A stretch of DNA of 64,000 nt from Bacillus sp. sid0103 (GTDB lineage Bacteria; Bacillota; Bacilli; Bacillales_B; DSM-18226), in contig NZ_JAHUWN010000001.1 of assembly GCF_019219025.1 (NCBI RefSeq), forward strand, positions 248,001-312,000, given 5' to 3'. The position numbers and the translations under genes are program-made. How positions within the stretch are numbered: the stretch's first letter is position 1; every line of letters begins with the position of its first letter. The notes under the pieces were generated by a model. That model made no database searches. It was not told the origin of the DNA and was given only the letters and a program-made list of their open reading frames with translations. Shown here one piece after another: positions 1 through 8,894 of the stretch.

Positions 1-181
1 TTCTGGAGCGATTATCTACTGCAAAATAGATGGTGCTTTCATCCTTTGCGAGCACCCAAGAAATAGAGCTGACATTAGGCCCGCCTGTTTCGTAATCAAC
101 CGTTGCCAATGTCACGAACCGTTCCTTTTGAAGTTCATCATATAAAGGCTTAATTAGCTTTGGTTCTACTTGATTTGCCAT
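1..181 (-). CDS. YlaL-like pyridoxamine-phosphate-oxidase-fold protein (3' end outside window)
   Basis: Only the first 60 codons are present; the gene runs off the left edge. The start is the ATG at 179-181 behind a GGGATG ribosome site. The N-terminus (MANQVEPKLIKPLYDEL, then RFVTLATVDYE and a P-N-V-S-S-I-S-W stretch) has the layout of the flavin-binding split barrel seen in pyridoxamine 5'-phosphate oxidase-like proteins. Its position beside ylaI and typA fits B. subtilis ylaL. The substrate is unknown and the family call rests on a fragment. Confidence 0.6.
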   Translation of the reverse strand, partial: MANQVEPKLIKPLYDELQKERFVTLATVDYETGGPNVSSISWVLAKDESTIYFAVDNRSR

Positions 182-349
182 TTTTTACATCCCTTTCATT
201 ATTCCATGATATTATAAAAAACAGATATTTTCATATTACTACTATCCCGTGCTTTCATCAATTTATCCAATTGATTACCGACAAACTTTCTGCCATGATA
301 TACTAGAGTAAATCATTCGGTTATTAGAATTTGATGAAGAGGTGTATTA

Positions 350-550
350 ATGAGAGTTAAATGTGTAATTTGCGATAAAATTGAAGCAATTGAAGATGAA
401 TCGTTTGTTGCCAAACGTTTACGCAACCGACCTATCCATACATATATGTGTAAAGAATGCAGTACAAGAATAACGGAAAAAACGAATGCAAGATATGAAA
501 CAGGAAATTTCCGTTTATTCCGGCCAAAATCAGAAGAGGATGATTGGTAA
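350..550 (+). CDS. ylaI: YlaI family small zinc-ribbon-like protein
   Basis: A 66-residue protein with two Cys pairs (CVIC at residues 5-8 and CKEC at 34-37) that could hold a zinc ion. It matches YlaI (DUF2197 family) in length and in the RPIHTYMCKEC core. It starts at an ATG behind GAGGTG and is followed directly by a strong hairpin terminator. In B. subtilis it also lies beside ylaH and typA. No function is established; a nucleic-acid or protein-binding role is only a guess from the Cys pairs. Confidence 0.8.
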   Translation: MRVKCVICDKIEAIEDESFVAKRLRNRPIHTYMCKECSTRITEKTNARYETGNFRLFRPKSEEDDW

Positions 551-586
551 AACGAAAAGCTCTAGCCCTACGCGTTAGAAATGGAC

Positions 587-637
587 AAAAAACCATCATG
601 CACATTCCTAAGTGGAATGGCATGATGGTTTTTTTAT
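587..637. terminator. Bidirectional terminator between ylaI and the 97-aa gene
   Basis: AACCATCATG pairs with CATGATGGTT around an inner CATTCC/GGAATG stem. The stem has A-runs on its left and T-runs on its right, so it can end ylaI on the plus strand and the convergent minus-strand gene. Confidence 0.85.
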
Positions 638-927
638 TCTTCTTCAAATGGGTAGTTCTCATACTTTTCAGGTTCTTGATTGATTTGCTGCAACATGACT
701 TCAATTAATTCTCGAGGAAAGCGTGTTTTTTTCGTCTCTTCCCCCTGTTGATAGGAAACATAATACATTACAACATCAGTTGTTACCTCAATGCTTGAAA
801 GGTTCAGTTCAGCTAACATTTCTTCAAATAGGTTTAATGTATCTCGAGCTGCTGTGTCATCAGGCCGCGCGTCGCATACAACCTTAATTGTAAGCCAATT
901 ATATAGTGTATCCTGTACGGATTTCAT
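634..927 (-). CDS. Conserved hypothetical protein, 97 aa
   Basis: A 97-residue acidic soluble protein starting at ATG behind a GGGGG ribosome site about nine bases upstream. It begins MKSVQDTLYNWLTIKVV and ends in an acidic tail (YENYPFEEE). No signal peptide, membrane segment or motif I recognise. It lies 16 bases after ylaH on the same strand and probably shares the typA-ylaH transcript. The codon pattern and ribosome site make it a real gene. I do not recognise a function. Confidence 0.75.
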   Translation of the reverse strand: MKSVQDTLYNWLTIKVVCDARPDDTAARDTLNLFEEMLAELNLSSIEVTTDVVMYYVSYQQGEETKKTRFPRELIEVMLQQINQEPEKYENYPFEEE

Positions 928-943
928 TGTAACTAAACCCCCG

Positions 944-1249
944 TTATTTCGCTTCAGCCTGATGTTTTTTCGTTTGATGTAAGCGTATTTTATAGATGAT
1001 CAATAACACCGCCGCACCTGCGAGTCCTTCTGCAATCGGTAATGCATAAGAAAAAATCAACATTACAAAGCATCCAATTAATAAGCAAATATAAATCACG
1101 ATGTTTTTCAAAAGAGGCAATTTTTTTGCAAAGCCTAACTTATATACAATGGCCGCTAAAATTACAATATATAGATACTGTAACCACACAGCGGTTTTTA
1201 CATCGGTTAGTTCAATGAAAAATCTAAGACTAGGAGAGAATCCTTCCAT
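944..1249 (-). CDS. ylaH: YlaH family membrane protein
   Basis: A 101-residue protein with three hydrophobic segments (about residues 20-40, 47-67 and 70-87) and a basic, Gln/Lys-rich C-terminus, as expected for the YlaH-like family. The start ATG follows AAAGGAGTGC. It lies 19 bases downstream of typA in the same direction, so it is probably co-transcribed with typA. B. subtilis has the same typA-ylaH order. Function unknown; the layout suggests a small cytoplasmic-membrane protein. Confidence 0.8.
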   Translation of the reverse strand: MEGFSPSLRFFIELTDVKTAVWLQYLYIVILAAIVYKLGFAKKLPLLKNIVIYICLLIGCFVMLIFSYALPIAEGLAGAAVLLIIYKIRLHQTKKHQAEAK

Positions 1250-1268
1250 CTTCTTGCACTCCTTTTAC

Positions 1269-3107
1269 TTAACTCTGTTCAGCATATTTTTTCTTTTTAG
1301 CAGCTCTTTCACGTTCATTTTTATCAAGAATTTTCTTACGAAGACGAATTGATTCTGGAGTAACCTCACAATATTCATCTTCATTTAAATATTCTAATGA
1401 CTCTTCTAATGTCATGATACGCGGTTTTTTAATAACAGAAGTTTGATCTTTGTTCGCTGAACGGACATTTGTCGCCTGTTTCATTTTTGTTATATTAACA
1501 GTGATGTCATTTTCACGAGTGTTTTCGCCTACAATCATGCCTTCGTAGATTTCCGTTCCCGGCTCAACGAAAATAGTTCCACGGTCTTCTACTTGCATGA
1601 TACCATATGTCGATGCTTTTCCTGATTCCATTGACACAAGTACACCTTGATGTCTTCCGCCGACTTGACCAGGTAACATTGGCTGATAGCTATCAAAGGT
1701 ATGATTAATAATTCCATACCCACGAGTCATTGTTAGGAACTCGGTTGTGTAACCAATTAATCCACGTGCTGGTACGTTAAAGATTAAGCGTACTTGACCT
1801 GAACCATTGTTAATCATATCTATCATTTCGCCTTTACGGGCACCAATTGATTCCATGACTGAACCAGTATGTTCTTCTGGTACATCAATTTGAACTCTTT
1901 CAACTGGTTCACAGCGAACACCATCAACTTCTTTAACGATAACTTCAGGTTTTGAAACTTGAAGTTCATAACCTTCACGACGCATGTTTTCAATAAGAAT
2001 TGATAAATGAAGTTCACCACGGCCAGAAACAATCCAAGCATCCGGTGAATCTGTGTTATCAACACGTAAGCTTACGTCAGTTTGCAATTGGGAACGAAGT
2101 CTTTCTTCAATCTTTCTTGAAGTTAAATACTTCCCTTCTCTACCTGCAAATGGGCTGTTGTTAACGACGAAAGTCATTTGTAGTGTTGGCTCATCGATTC
2201 TTAAAATTGGGAGAGCTTCCTGATGTTCAACAGGACAAACTGTTTCACCAACATTTATATCTTCCATTCCAGAAACAGCAATTAAGTCGCCCGCTTTTGC
2301 TTCTTGAATTTCTTGGCGTTTTAAACCAAAGAAACCGAAAATTTTCGTCACACGGAATTGCTTAACGGAACCGTCTAACTTCATTAGTGCAACTTGTTGA
2401 CCCACATTCATTGTACCGCGGAAAACACGGCCGATTCCGATCCTACCAACGTAATCATTATAATCAAGAAGAGCCACTTGGAATTGTAACGGATCCTCAT
2501 GATTATCAACAGGGGCAGGAATGTATTCAACAATCGCATCATACAAGGATTGCATATTTTCATCTTGCTTTTCAGGATCAGTACTTGCTGTACCATTAAT
2601 CGCTGAAGCATAAATAACTGGGAATTCTAACTGATCTTCAGTTGCTTCAAGTTCGATAAACAAATCAATAACTTCATCAATTACCTCTGCAGGTCTTGCA
2701 AAGTCACGGTCAATTTTATTGACAACCACAATTGGAGTTAACTTTTGCTCTAATGCCTTTTTAAGAACAAAACGAGTTTGCGGCATACAGCCTTCATAGG
2801 CATCAACTACAAGCAATACCCCATCAACCATTTTCATGATCCGTTCAACTTCTCCGCCAAAATCAGCGTGTCCTGGTGTATCCAAAATATTAATTCTTTT
2901 ATCTTTGTATTGAATAGCCGTGTTTTTCGCCAAAATGGTAATTCCGCGTTCTCTTTCTAAATCATTGGAATCCATTGCACGTTCTTCCACATGCTCGTTA
3001 GTACGAAAAGTACCTGATTGTTTTAACAATTGGTCAACCAATGTTGTTTTACCGTGGTCAACGTGGGCAATAATTGCAATATTACGTATATCATCTCTTA
3101 ATTTCAA
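1269..3107 (-). CDS. typA: Translational GTPase TypA/BipA
   Basis: A 612-residue ribosome-associated GTPase, the family's full length. The G1 loop AHVDHGKTT is at residues 14-22, followed by RGITI (G2), DTPGHADF (G3) and NKID (G4), then translation-factor domains and the BipA-type C-terminal domain ending in a Lys/Arg-rich tail. BipA proteins bind the ribosome and support assembly and stress or cold growth. The start is a TTG behind GGAGTGG with good spacing, giving [17 protein letters not shown]. ylaH follows in the same direction. Confidence 0.97.
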   Translation of the reverse strand: MKLRDDIRNIAIIAHVDHGKTTLVDQLLKQSGTFRTNEHVEERAMDSNDLERERGITILAKNTAIQYKDKRINILDTPGHADFGGEVERIMKMVDGVLLVVDAYEGCMPQTRFVLKKALEQKLTPIVVVNKIDRDFARPAEVIDEVIDLFIELEATEDQLEFPVIYASAINGTASTDPEKQDENMQSLYDAIVEYIPAPVDNHEDPLQFQVALLDYNDYVGRIGIGRVFRGTMNVGQQVALMKLDGSVKQFRVTKIFGFFGLKRQEIQEAKAGDLIAVSGMEDINVGETVCPVEHQEALPILRIDEPTLQMTFVVNNSPFAGREGKYLTSRKIEERLRSQLQTDVSLRVDNTDSPDAWIVSGRGELHLSILIENMRREGYELQVSKPEVIVKEVDGVRCEPVERVQIDVPEEHTGSVMESIGARKGEMIDMINNGSGQVRLIFNVPARGLIGYTTEFLTMTRGYGIINHTFDSYQPMLPGQVGGRHQGVLVSMESGKASTYGIMQVEDRGTIFVEPGTEIYEGMIVGENTRENDITVNITKMKQATNVRSANKDQTSVIKKPRIMTLEESLEYLNEDEYCEVTPESIRLRKKILDKNERERAAKKKKYAEQS

Positions 3108-3285
3108 ACAATTCCACTCCTACCTATATTTTAAAAATAAAACTATTTATAGTTTCTCATTTATAACTAAAACATTATACCACAAATAAAGTGGAAACCC
3201 CTAACCATTTTATTGTAGAATAAAAAATATACAAAAGCAGTGTTCGTTTAAACTGTATTTTTCAATGAAAAAAGGGGTAATAAAC

Positions 3286-3471
3286 ATGAAAAACGTAAAG
3301 TGGCCTTTACTCGTTTATGCAATCCTTGCAGCAGCTGGCATTATGGGGATTGGGATAGCCATAAGTGAAAAAAGTTTAATCGGAGCAATAGGATGTGTAC
3401 TAGCCATTATCGTTATAATGGGCATGGGTTTTAAAACAAAAAGAAAAATGCGTGAAAATGGAGAATTATAA
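3286..3471 (+). CDS. ylaF: YlaF family small membrane protein (DUF5325)
   Basis: A 61-residue protein with two close hydrophobic helices (about residues 6-26 and 31-48) and a basic tail (KTKRKMRENGEL). I chose the ATG at 3286 because AAAGGGGT lies eight bases before it; the in-frame ATG at 3265 has no ribosome site and would place that site inside the gene. It is divergent from typA, as ylaF is in this family's usual neighbourhood. Function unknown. Confidence 0.75.
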   Translation: MKNVKWPLLVYAILAAAGIMGIGIAISEKSLIGAIGCVLAIIVIMGMGFKTKRKMRENGEL

Positions 3472-3500
3472 TGGAATCTCTCTGATGGCCAAAAAAATCA

Positions 3501-3530
3501 AAAAAAGAAGCCAACAACGGCTTCTTTTTT
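3501..3530. terminator. Bidirectional terminator between ylaF and suhB-like gene
   Basis: AAGAAGCC and GGCTTCTT form a perfect stem with A- and T-runs outside. It sits between two convergent genes and overlaps the stop codon of the minus-strand gene. Confidence 0.85.
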
Positions 3531-4326
3531 ACCATTTTCCTTCTTTTAAGTAATCCTTTAAGATTGATTGATGTAAACCTGGCTTTGCTGCAAATAATGA
3601 ATCCTGTGTAAGGAAATTAAGGTGCTCTCCCCTTAAATTTGTTACAATGCCGCCAAGTTCTTCTATTATTACAGCCCCTGCCGCCACATCCCACGGTGAT
3701 AAGCGCATAGATAGATAGGCATCAACCCTTCCAGTCGCAACAAACACCATTTCGAGGGCCGCCGAACCATATGATCTTGTTCCCCTTGCGTCTCTTACCA
3801 GTGGAATCATTAAATTATGGTCAATACGACGATTTTCCATCACCCATGTAGCATTGAGTGCGATGATGGATTCCTTTACTGTTGTTTCCTTAAGCGGAAC
3901 AAGAGGAGTTTCATTTAAATACGCTCCATTTCCCCTCTCTGCATGATACAATTCGTCATGGACCACATCGTAAATAAGACCGATCTTACCAACGCCATTC
4001 TCATAAACACCAAGGGATATAGCAAAGTTTCTTTGTTGATGGATGAAATTCATCGTCCCATCGATTGGGTCAATCATCCATACAATACCTTCGAGACTAC
4101 TTAGTGTATCTCCAAATCCTTCTTCGCCCATTATTTTATGATCGGAATAACTTTCTCTTATTTTACTAATAAAAAATTGTTCAATTTCCTTATCCATATT
4201 CGTTACTAAGTCATTAGCGTTTGACTTTGTTTGAATACTTAATGTCTTATCAAAAGATAATTTAATCTTAGCTCCTGCCTCATTAACCCATTCCTTTGCA
4301 TCAGAATAAATTTGCTCCCAGTTCAT
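3529..4326 (-). CDS. suhB: Inositol monophosphatase family protein (SuhB/YktC-like)
   Basis: A 265-residue Mg/Li-sensitive phosphatase-fold protein. It carries the three family metal motifs: GEEGFGD near residue 68, WMIDPIDGTMNF near residue 84-95 (the DPIDGT signature) and WDVAAGAVIIEELGG near residue 208. The family hydrolyses inositol-1-phosphate or related sugar phosphates; the actual substrate in Bacillus is not certain. B. subtilis yktC lies in the same neighbourhood. It appears monocistronic. Confidence 0.9.
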   Translation of the reverse strand: MNWEQIYSDAKEWVNEAGAKIKLSFDKTLSIQTKSNANDLVTNMDKEIEQFFISKIRESYSDHKIMGEEGFGDTLSSLEGIVWMIDPIDGTMNFIHQQRNFAISLGVYENGVGKIGLIYDVVHDELYHAERGNGAYLNETPLVPLKETTVKESIIALNATWVMENRRIDHNLMIPLVRDARGTRSYGSAALEMVFVATGRVDAYLSMRLSPWDVAAGAVIIEELGGIVTNLRGEHLNFLTQDSLFAAKPGLHQSILKDYLKEGKW

Positions 4327-4471
4327 AACCCGCCTCCAAATAGCTTATTGCCTGTCAAGATTCAATGTATGTAGTATGAAACATGTTAAATTAAATAATG
4401 TACCTTTAGCTTAATCAAATTGGTGGAACACAGCAACTTTTAGGATGCTTCCCTTTTGGAAATGTACAATA

Positions 4472-4512
4472 ATAAACGAACCCCCCTCAATCTTGCTGGA
4501 GTTCGTTTTAGA
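4472..4512 (-). terminator. Terminator of the 64-aa gene
   Basis: On the minus strand AACGAACTCC pairs with the downstream GGGGTTCGTT, followed by TATTATT. It lies downstream of the 4584-4778 gene and before the suhB-like promoter. Confidence 0.6.
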
Positions 4513-4583
4513 TAAGTTCAGAATATATTCTATTTCGCTTCATGCTTCTTTATATCTCCCTGGATAAAAAAACGTCTTATTTC

Positions 4584-4778
4584 TCAAAGAGCTTTTAATC
4601 GTAATAATTCTTGGCGGATTTTTTCTAATTTTTGTTTGCATTCTTTCATTTTTTTCTCGTTCTTTTCTTCAATCGCTTCAAATAATGTTGCCAATTCATA
4701 ATCCATCTCTAATCTTAAGACTGCTGTTCTTTCCTTTTCGCCTGCTTTTTTAAGTGAGGTATTCATCAATTGTTTCAC
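4584..4778 (-). CDS. Small coiled-coil hypothetical protein, 64 aa
   Basis: A highly charged 64-residue protein, rich in Glu and Lys, with heptad-like Leu spacing through its C-terminal half (KKMKECKQKLEKIRQELLRL), so it should be one long helix or coiled coil. Start is a GTG five bases after GGGAGGAG. It is divergent from yktB and has its own hairpin terminator. No motif or signal peptide is visible and I do not recognise the family. Confidence 0.65.
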   Translation of the reverse strand: MKQLMNTSLKKAGEKERTAVLRLEMDYELATLFEAIEEKNEKKMKECKQKLEKIRQELLRLKAL

Positions 4779-4956
4779 GTTTCTCCTCCCCTTTCAATAT
4801 TTAACTAATTTTTCAGATTATTTTTTTACTGTATAATATGAGTCAGGGAGATATGTTGCAACAAATATGTGCTTTAACCTAGAAATGCATCTAACTACAT
4901 GTCTCATTAATGGTATGCTACAATTAAGGACAAATGTTAGTTGGAGGTTTAAGGGT

Positions 4957-5589
4957 ATGGGTTTTACAGGATTTACAAATGAGGATTTTGATGTGTTCTT
5001 AATAGATGGTTTAGAGGCTAGAATGGAAGCGTTGAAGGAAACAATCCGCCCGAAATTAGAGGAGTTGGGAAGATATTTTGCGCCATACCTTTCTTCCTTA
5101 ACAGAGGATGAAATGTTTGTTCATGTTGCGAAACATGCCAGACGAACCATTAATCCACCAAAAGATACATGGGTAGCATTTTCAAATAATCCTCGAGGTT
5201 ATAAAATGCTTCCTCACTTTCAAATAGGCATGTGGAACACTCATTTATTTATTTGGTTTGCCGTGATATATGAAGCACCCCAAAAAGATACGATTGCTGC
5301 AAGATTTTCAAAAAAAATAACAAAAATATATAAAGATACACCAAAGGATTATGTTTGGTCGGTAGATCATACAAAACCAGAGACAATTGAACACAATCAA
5401 TTATCTAAGGAAGACCTGCGAACGCTCTTTGATCGACTGCAAAACGTAAAAAAAGCAGAATTATTATGTGGCTTTACAATCGACAGAGAAAAAGTCATTC
5501 AATTAGGTTCCGATAGCTTAATACAACAAATCGAGGACGTCTTCCAAAAAACAGCCACACTATATCGCTTCTCACAAAATAAAAAATAA
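4957..5589 (+). CDS. yktB: YktB, UPF0637/DUF1054 family protein
   Basis: A 210-residue soluble protein with the DUF1054 family start (MGFTGFTNEDFDVF) and the conserved stretch PKDTWVAFSNNPRGYKMLPHFQIG at about residues 71-94. I place the start at the ATG at 4957 because TTGGAGGTTT lies about nine bases upstream and family members begin there; the frame stays open for 30 more codons upstream. It lies between the suhB-like gene and yktA as in B. subtilis. Function is unknown. Confidence 0.85.
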   Translation: MGFTGFTNEDFDVFLIDGLEARMEALKETIRPKLEELGRYFAPYLSSLTEDEMFVHVAKHARRTINPPKDTWVAFSNNPRGYKMLPHFQIGMWNTHLFIWFAVIYEAPQKDTIAARFSKKITKIYKDTPKDYVWSVDHTKPETIEHNQLSKEDLRTLFDRLQNVKKAELLCGFTIDREKVIQLGSDSLIQQIEDVFQKTATLYRFSQNKK

Positions 5590-5591
5590 GA

Positions 5592-5629
5592 AGAAAAAGC
5601 TCCTGAACCTACTGATCAGGAGCTTTTTC
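5592..5629. terminator. Bidirectional terminator between yktB and yktA
   Basis: AAAAAGCTCCTGA pairs with TCAGGAGCTTTTT, with a short loop. It separates convergent yktB and yktA. Confidence 0.9.
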
Positions 5630-5632
5630 CTC

Positions 5633-5905
5633 TTATTGCATTTTAATTCTATCCCCAGTTGAAGCATCTTTTGCTTTTTTTATGGTTCGATAGGACGAAT
5701 AACCGCTCATTTCTTCAAATTCACCGCAAATCGTCTTTTCCTCCGACTTGCTAGGAACGATTTCTTTAAAGCGGCGATATGCCTTCATGACTACATCACG
5801 GTCAATTCCCTGTTCATACGCCTTTTCAATCGTTTCAAAAAAAGCAATGACATCAACAATTTCTTCTGTACTCCAATGATAATCAATCGGATATTGGTAT
5901 TCCAT
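5633..5905 (-). CDS. yktA: UPF0223 family protein YktA
   Basis: A 90-residue protein matching the UPF0223 family: it opens [16 protein letters not shown], continues with a helical region containing VVDVIAFF and [12 protein letters not shown], and ends with a basic tail ([18 protein letters not shown]). ATG follows GAAGGTGAAATA. The family is restricted mostly to Firmicutes and has no known role. Gene order speA-yktA-yktB is the same as in B. subtilis. Confidence 0.85.
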   Translation of the reverse strand: MEYQYPIDYHWSTEEIVDVIAFFETIEKAYEQGIDRDVVMKAYRRFKEIVPSKSEEKTICGEFEEMSGYSSYRTIKKAKDASTGDRIKMQ

Positions 5906-5947
5906 TATTTCACCTTCTAACTAATTCAACTAAAAAGAATCATATAA

Positions 5948-6907
5948 TTATTTTCCCCACTTTGCACGTATTTGTTCCGCATTATGAATCAATTGATCAA
6001 ATAAGTCTTGAACGGCTGGGACATCTTTGATTAAGCCCATCACTTGTCCTGCCCATGCAAATCCTTGTTCAGGTTCACCATCATATATGTAGCGTTGATT
6101 AGCAATTCCGCTTATGAAATCTTTTAACTGATCATATCCGCCATTGTTCTTTTCAATCTCGAGAATTTTATCTGTCCAGCTGTTTGCAAGTGCCCTGGCA
6201 GGAGTTCCAAGAGATCTCTTTATGACTACAGTTCCCGATTCATTTCCTTCCACTAAGCTTTTTTTATATAACTCGCTTGCATGGACGCATTCTTTCGTTG
6301 CAATGAATCGCGTACCCATTTCAATTCCCTCTGCACCTAAACTAAGAGCTGCCATAAGCCCTCGGCCATCACCAATACCTCCTGAAGCAATTACAGGTAT
6401 TGACACAGCATCCACAACTTGTGGAACTAACACCATTGTACCAATATCATCACGTCCAAGGTGTCCGCCCCCTTCCTGCCCCACAACCATAACCGCATCC
6501 GCACCCAATTCCTCAGCTTTGACAGCCTGTCTTCTGGCCGCAACAAGGACAAGTGTTTTAATCTCTGTGCCTTTTAATTGTTCAAATATGGGGGCAGGAT
6601 TTCCTCCTGTCATTGAAACAACTGGCACCTTTTCATCAATTGCTACTTGAAGGAAATCTGAAAACGGTCTGCCATGCTGCCCAATCGCAAAATTAACCCC
6701 AAAAGGATTATTCGTTAACTGTTTTACTTTTTGTATCTCAGCACGCAATTGTTCTGGTTCCGCTAATGACATAGCAGTGATTTGACCAAGACCGCCTGCA
6801 TTTGAAACAGCTGCTGCCAACTCAGAATAGGCTAAATAGGCTAGACCCCCTTGAATAATCGGAAATCGTATCTTCAATAATTCTGTAACGCGTGTTTTCC
6901 ATTCCAA
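5948..6907 (-). CDS. Nitronate monooxygenase / 2-nitropropane-dioxygenase-like FMN enzyme
   Basis: A 319-residue TIM-barrel FMN protein. It opens with PIIQGGLAYLA, has GGNPAP in the middle, GQEGGGHLG with the histidine typical of the family, and the phosphate-binding run PVIASGGIGDGRG followed by GAEGIEMGTRFIA. The family oxidises nitronates; related proteins reduce enoyl-ACP, so the substrate is open. I prefer the TTG start at 6907 (protein MEWKTRVTELL): the ATG at 6922 would contain the GGGAGGG ribosome site in its own second and third codons. Confidence 0.85.
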   Translation of the reverse strand: MEWKTRVTELLKIRFPIIQGGLAYLAYSELAAAVSNAGGLGQITAMSLAEPEQLRAEIQKVKQLTNNPFGVNFAIGQHGRPFSDFLQVAIDEKVPVVSMTGGNPAPIFEQLKGTEIKTLVLVAARRQAVKAEELGADAVMVVGQEGGGHLGRDDIGTMVLVPQVVDAVSIPVIASGGIGDGRGLMAALSLGAEGIEMGTRFIATKECVHASELYKKSLVEGNESGTVVIKRSLGTPARALANSWTDKILEIEKNNGGYDQLKDFISGIANQRYIYDGEPEQGFAWAGQVMGLIKDVPAVQDLFDQLIHNAEQIRAKWGK

Positions 6908-7014
6908 TTGAAACCCTCCCATAAACTTTCTTCTTGTTATTTCGTCACTTTAGGGTAATTTTCCTGTCTAAAAGGGAAACTATCGTAAACCTAGTAAGGA
7001 ATAACATATATTTC

Positions 7015-7043
7015 TTTGCAATGAATGGGAATAGTGCTATAAT
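7015..7043 (+). promoter_or_regulatory. Probable SigA promoter of speA
   Basis: A TTTGCA/TTGCAA -35 region is followed by 16-17 bases and a perfect TATAAT at 7038-7043. Transcription would start near 7050, leaving a 60-base leader before the speA ribosome site. Confidence 0.6.
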
Positions 7044-7111
7044 TCCTTTGTTTATTAAAAAAAAAATTCGACATAATTAGAGTATTTTTTATAAAGAGGT
7101 GTGGTTGAAAA

Positions 7112-8584
7112 TTGTCTCAAAATCAAACACCGCTATTTAGCGGTTTACTAGAACATGCGAAAAAAAACCCAATTCAATTCCATATTCCTGGTCATAAAAA
7201 AGGTGCTGGGATAGACCCTGAATTCCGCAATTTTATCGGTGATAATGCTTTGTCTATTGATTTAATCAATATCGGACCACTAGACGATCTGCATCAGCCA
7301 AAAGGGATTATCAAACAAGCACAAGATTTAGCTGCAGAAGCATTTGGTGCTGACCGGACATTCTTTTCTGTACAAGGTACTAGCGGTGCCATTATTGCGA
7401 TGATCATGGCTGTTTGTGGACCAGACGATAAAATTATCGTTCCAAGAAACGTCCATAAATCCATTATGTCAGCGATAGTTTTTTCCGGAGCGATTCCAGT
7501 GTTTATCCAGCCTGAAATTGATAAGGAATTAGGAATTTCTCATGGTATTACTCCAGATGCAGTCGAAAGAGCTCTAAAACAGCATCCGGATGCGAAAGCG
7601 GTATTAGTGATCAACCCAACTTATTTTGGTATCTCTGGTGATTTAAAAAAGATTGTTGAAATTGCACACTCCTATGAGATTCCTGTTCTGGTGGATGAAG
7701 CCCATGGTGTTCATATACATTTTCATGAGGAACTGCCACTGTCTGCGATGCAGGCTGGTGCAGATATGGCTGCCACTAGCGTTCATAAACTTGGCGGTTC
7801 GATGACCCAAAGTTCGATTCTTAATGTAAAAGAAGGCCTTGTCTCTGCCAAACATGTCCAATCCATTCTAAGTATGCTAACAACTACCTCTACCTCGTAT
7901 TTATTGCTTGCTTCACTTGATGTCGCTCGCAAGCAATTAGCTACAAAAGGAAGAGAGCTAATTGACAATACCATTAAAGTAGCACAATCGATTCGCAAAA
8001 GAATTAATGAAATTGAGCATCTTCATTGTATTGGCGAAGAAATTTTAGGGTCAAAAGCTACCTTTGATTACGATCCAACAAAGTTAATAATATCTGTTAA
8101 AGACCTTGGCTTAACTGGGTATGATGTGGAAAAGTGGCTGAGGGAAAAACATAATATCGAAGTGGAACTTTCCGATTTATATAATATTCTTTGTATTATC
8201 ACACTGGGAGACACTGCACAGGAAGCAGACATCCTTGTAAATGCTCTTAAAGAATTAGCGGATGAATGCGAACACCGTCCCGAAAAAATAGAACAAGTAG
8301 AAGTCCTTCTTCCTGAAATTCCTGTGCTTGCATTAACACCACGTGATGCATTCTATGCAGAAACAGAAGTAATCCCTTTTGAAGAATCAGAAGGCAGAAT
8401 CATTGCAGAATTTGTTATGGTGTATCCACCAGGAATCCCAATTTTTATCCCTGGAGAGATTATTACAAAAGAGAACCTCCATTATATCCGGAAAAACCTT
8501 GAAGCTGGGCTTCCTGTCCAAGGGCCTGAAGATGATGAGATTAAATCCCTTCTCGTCATTAAAGAATATAAGGCAATTAAATAA
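7112..8584 (+). CDS. speA: Arginine decarboxylase SpeA (Orn/Lys/Arg decarboxylase family)
   Basis: A 490-residue PLP-dependent decarboxylase, the exact length I recall for B. subtilis SpeA. It should convert arginine to agmatine for polyamine synthesis. Visible marks are FHIPGHKKG at residues 23-31, the VDEAHG aspartate motif near residue 194, and SVHKLGGS with the PLP lysine at residue 226. The start is TTG, about ten bases after AAAGAGGTG. Placement between yktA and the SR1 locus supports arginine rather than lysine decarboxylase. Confidence 0.92.
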   Translation: MSQNQTPLFSGLLEHAKKNPIQFHIPGHKKGAGIDPEFRNFIGDNALSIDLINIGPLDDLHQPKGIIKQAQDLAAEAFGADRTFFSVQGTSGAIIAMIMAVCGPDDKIIVPRNVHKSIMSAIVFSGAIPVFIQPEIDKELGISHGITPDAVERALKQHPDAKAVLVINPTYFGISGDLKKIVEIAHSYEIPVLVDEAHGVHIHFHEELPLSAMQAGADMAATSVHKLGGSMTQSSILNVKEGLVSAKHVQSILSMLTTTSTSYLLLASLDVARKQLATKGRELIDNTIKVAQSIRKRINEIEHLHCIGEEILGSKATFDYDPTKLIISVKDLGLTGYDVEKWLREKHNIEVELSDLYNILCIITLGDTAQEADILVNALKELADECEHRPEKIEQVEVLLPEIPVLALTPRDAFYAETEVIPFEESEGRIIAEFVMVYPPGIPIFIPGEIITKENLHYIRKNLEAGLPVQGPEDDEIKSLLVIKEYKAIK

Positions 8585-8591
8585 AATAAAA

Positions 8592-8628
8592 CAAAAATAC
8601 AGGATTCCATTTCGGAATCCTGTTTTAT
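8592..8628. terminator. Bidirectional terminator of speA and SR1
   Basis: ACAGGATTCC (8599-8608) and GGAATCCTGT (8614-8623) form a perfect 10 bp stem with a five-base loop. T-rich tracts lie on both sides, so it can end speA and also form the 3' end of the SR1 RNA. Confidence 0.9.
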
Positions 8629-8838
8629 TTATATTTACTGATTATAAATCTTCCTCTTTATGATGATCATCGCAACAATTGCATTTAGAATAAAGCACCG
8701 TTACTTTTTCATCTTCAAAATGATCAATAGTAGAATTACATGTCTGGCATACTAAAGTACCCATCTGTTCAATCCCCTTTTCATTATTGAATGTCTATAA
8801 AACAAAGTATTTATTTAGCCTTAATCACATAATAATAT
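8594..8838 (-). ncRNA. sr1: SR1-like dual-function small RNA (ends approximate)
   Basis: In B. subtilis the SR1 RNA lies between pdhD and speA, encodes the SR1P peptide, and base-pairs with ahrC mRNA. Here the same interval holds an SR1P reading frame, a TATAAT at 8844-8849 (minus strand) about 80 bases before the start codon, and a strong hairpin at 8592-8628 at the other end. That predicts an RNA of about 240 nt. I set the 5' end from the -10 box and the 3' end from the hairpin; neither is mapped. Pairing with ahrC cannot be tested here. Confidence 0.75.
8642..8764 (-). CDS. SR1P family GapA-binding peptide, 40 aa
   Basis: A 40-residue peptide, MGTLVCQTCNSTIDHFEDEK followed by VTVLYSKCNCC and an acidic His-rich tail. 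It matches SR1P of B. subtilis in length, the MGT-V-C-xx-C start and the FEDEKVT core. SR1P binds glyceraldehyde-3-phosphate dehydrogenase GapA, stabilises its operon mRNA and strengthens the GapA-RNase J1 contact. Five cysteines (6, 9, 28, 30, 31) could bind metal. The ATG lies about nine bases after AAAGGGG. Confidence 0.85.
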   Translation of the reverse strand: MGTLVCQTCNSTIDHFEDEKVTVLYSKCNCCDDHHKEEDL

Positions 8839-8876
8839 ATCACATTATAAATATCAAGCCTAAATTGTATGTCACA
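8834..8876 (-). promoter_or_regulatory. Two CcpN-like operator boxes flanking the SR1 -10 element
   Basis: On the minus strand TGTGACATACA (8866-8876) and TGTGATATATT (8834-8844) each fit the CcpN consensus as I remember it, TRTGHYATAYW, at every position. They are 32 bases apart, about three helical turns, and flank a TATAAT at 8844-8849. CcpN represses SR1, gapB and pckA in glycolytic conditions in B. subtilis, so the arrangement predicts the same control here. Confidence 0.65.
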
Positions 8877-8894
8877 TTAAAAATAATTCTCACA

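Noticed and set aside
6144..6650. 168-codon plus-strand open frame
   Set aside because: It lies antisense inside the nitronate monooxygenase-like gene, has Ser/Thr/Pro-rich shadow composition and no ribosome site.
5948..6922. ATG start at 6922 for the nitronate monooxygenase-like gene
   Set aside because: The ribosome site GGGAGGG would be inside codons 2-3; the TTG at 6907 is correctly spaced.
7067..7073. TTCGACA, a perfect 0A box on the minus strand before speA
   Set aside because: A single seven-base match downstream of the likely start site; such matches are expected by chance several times in this window.
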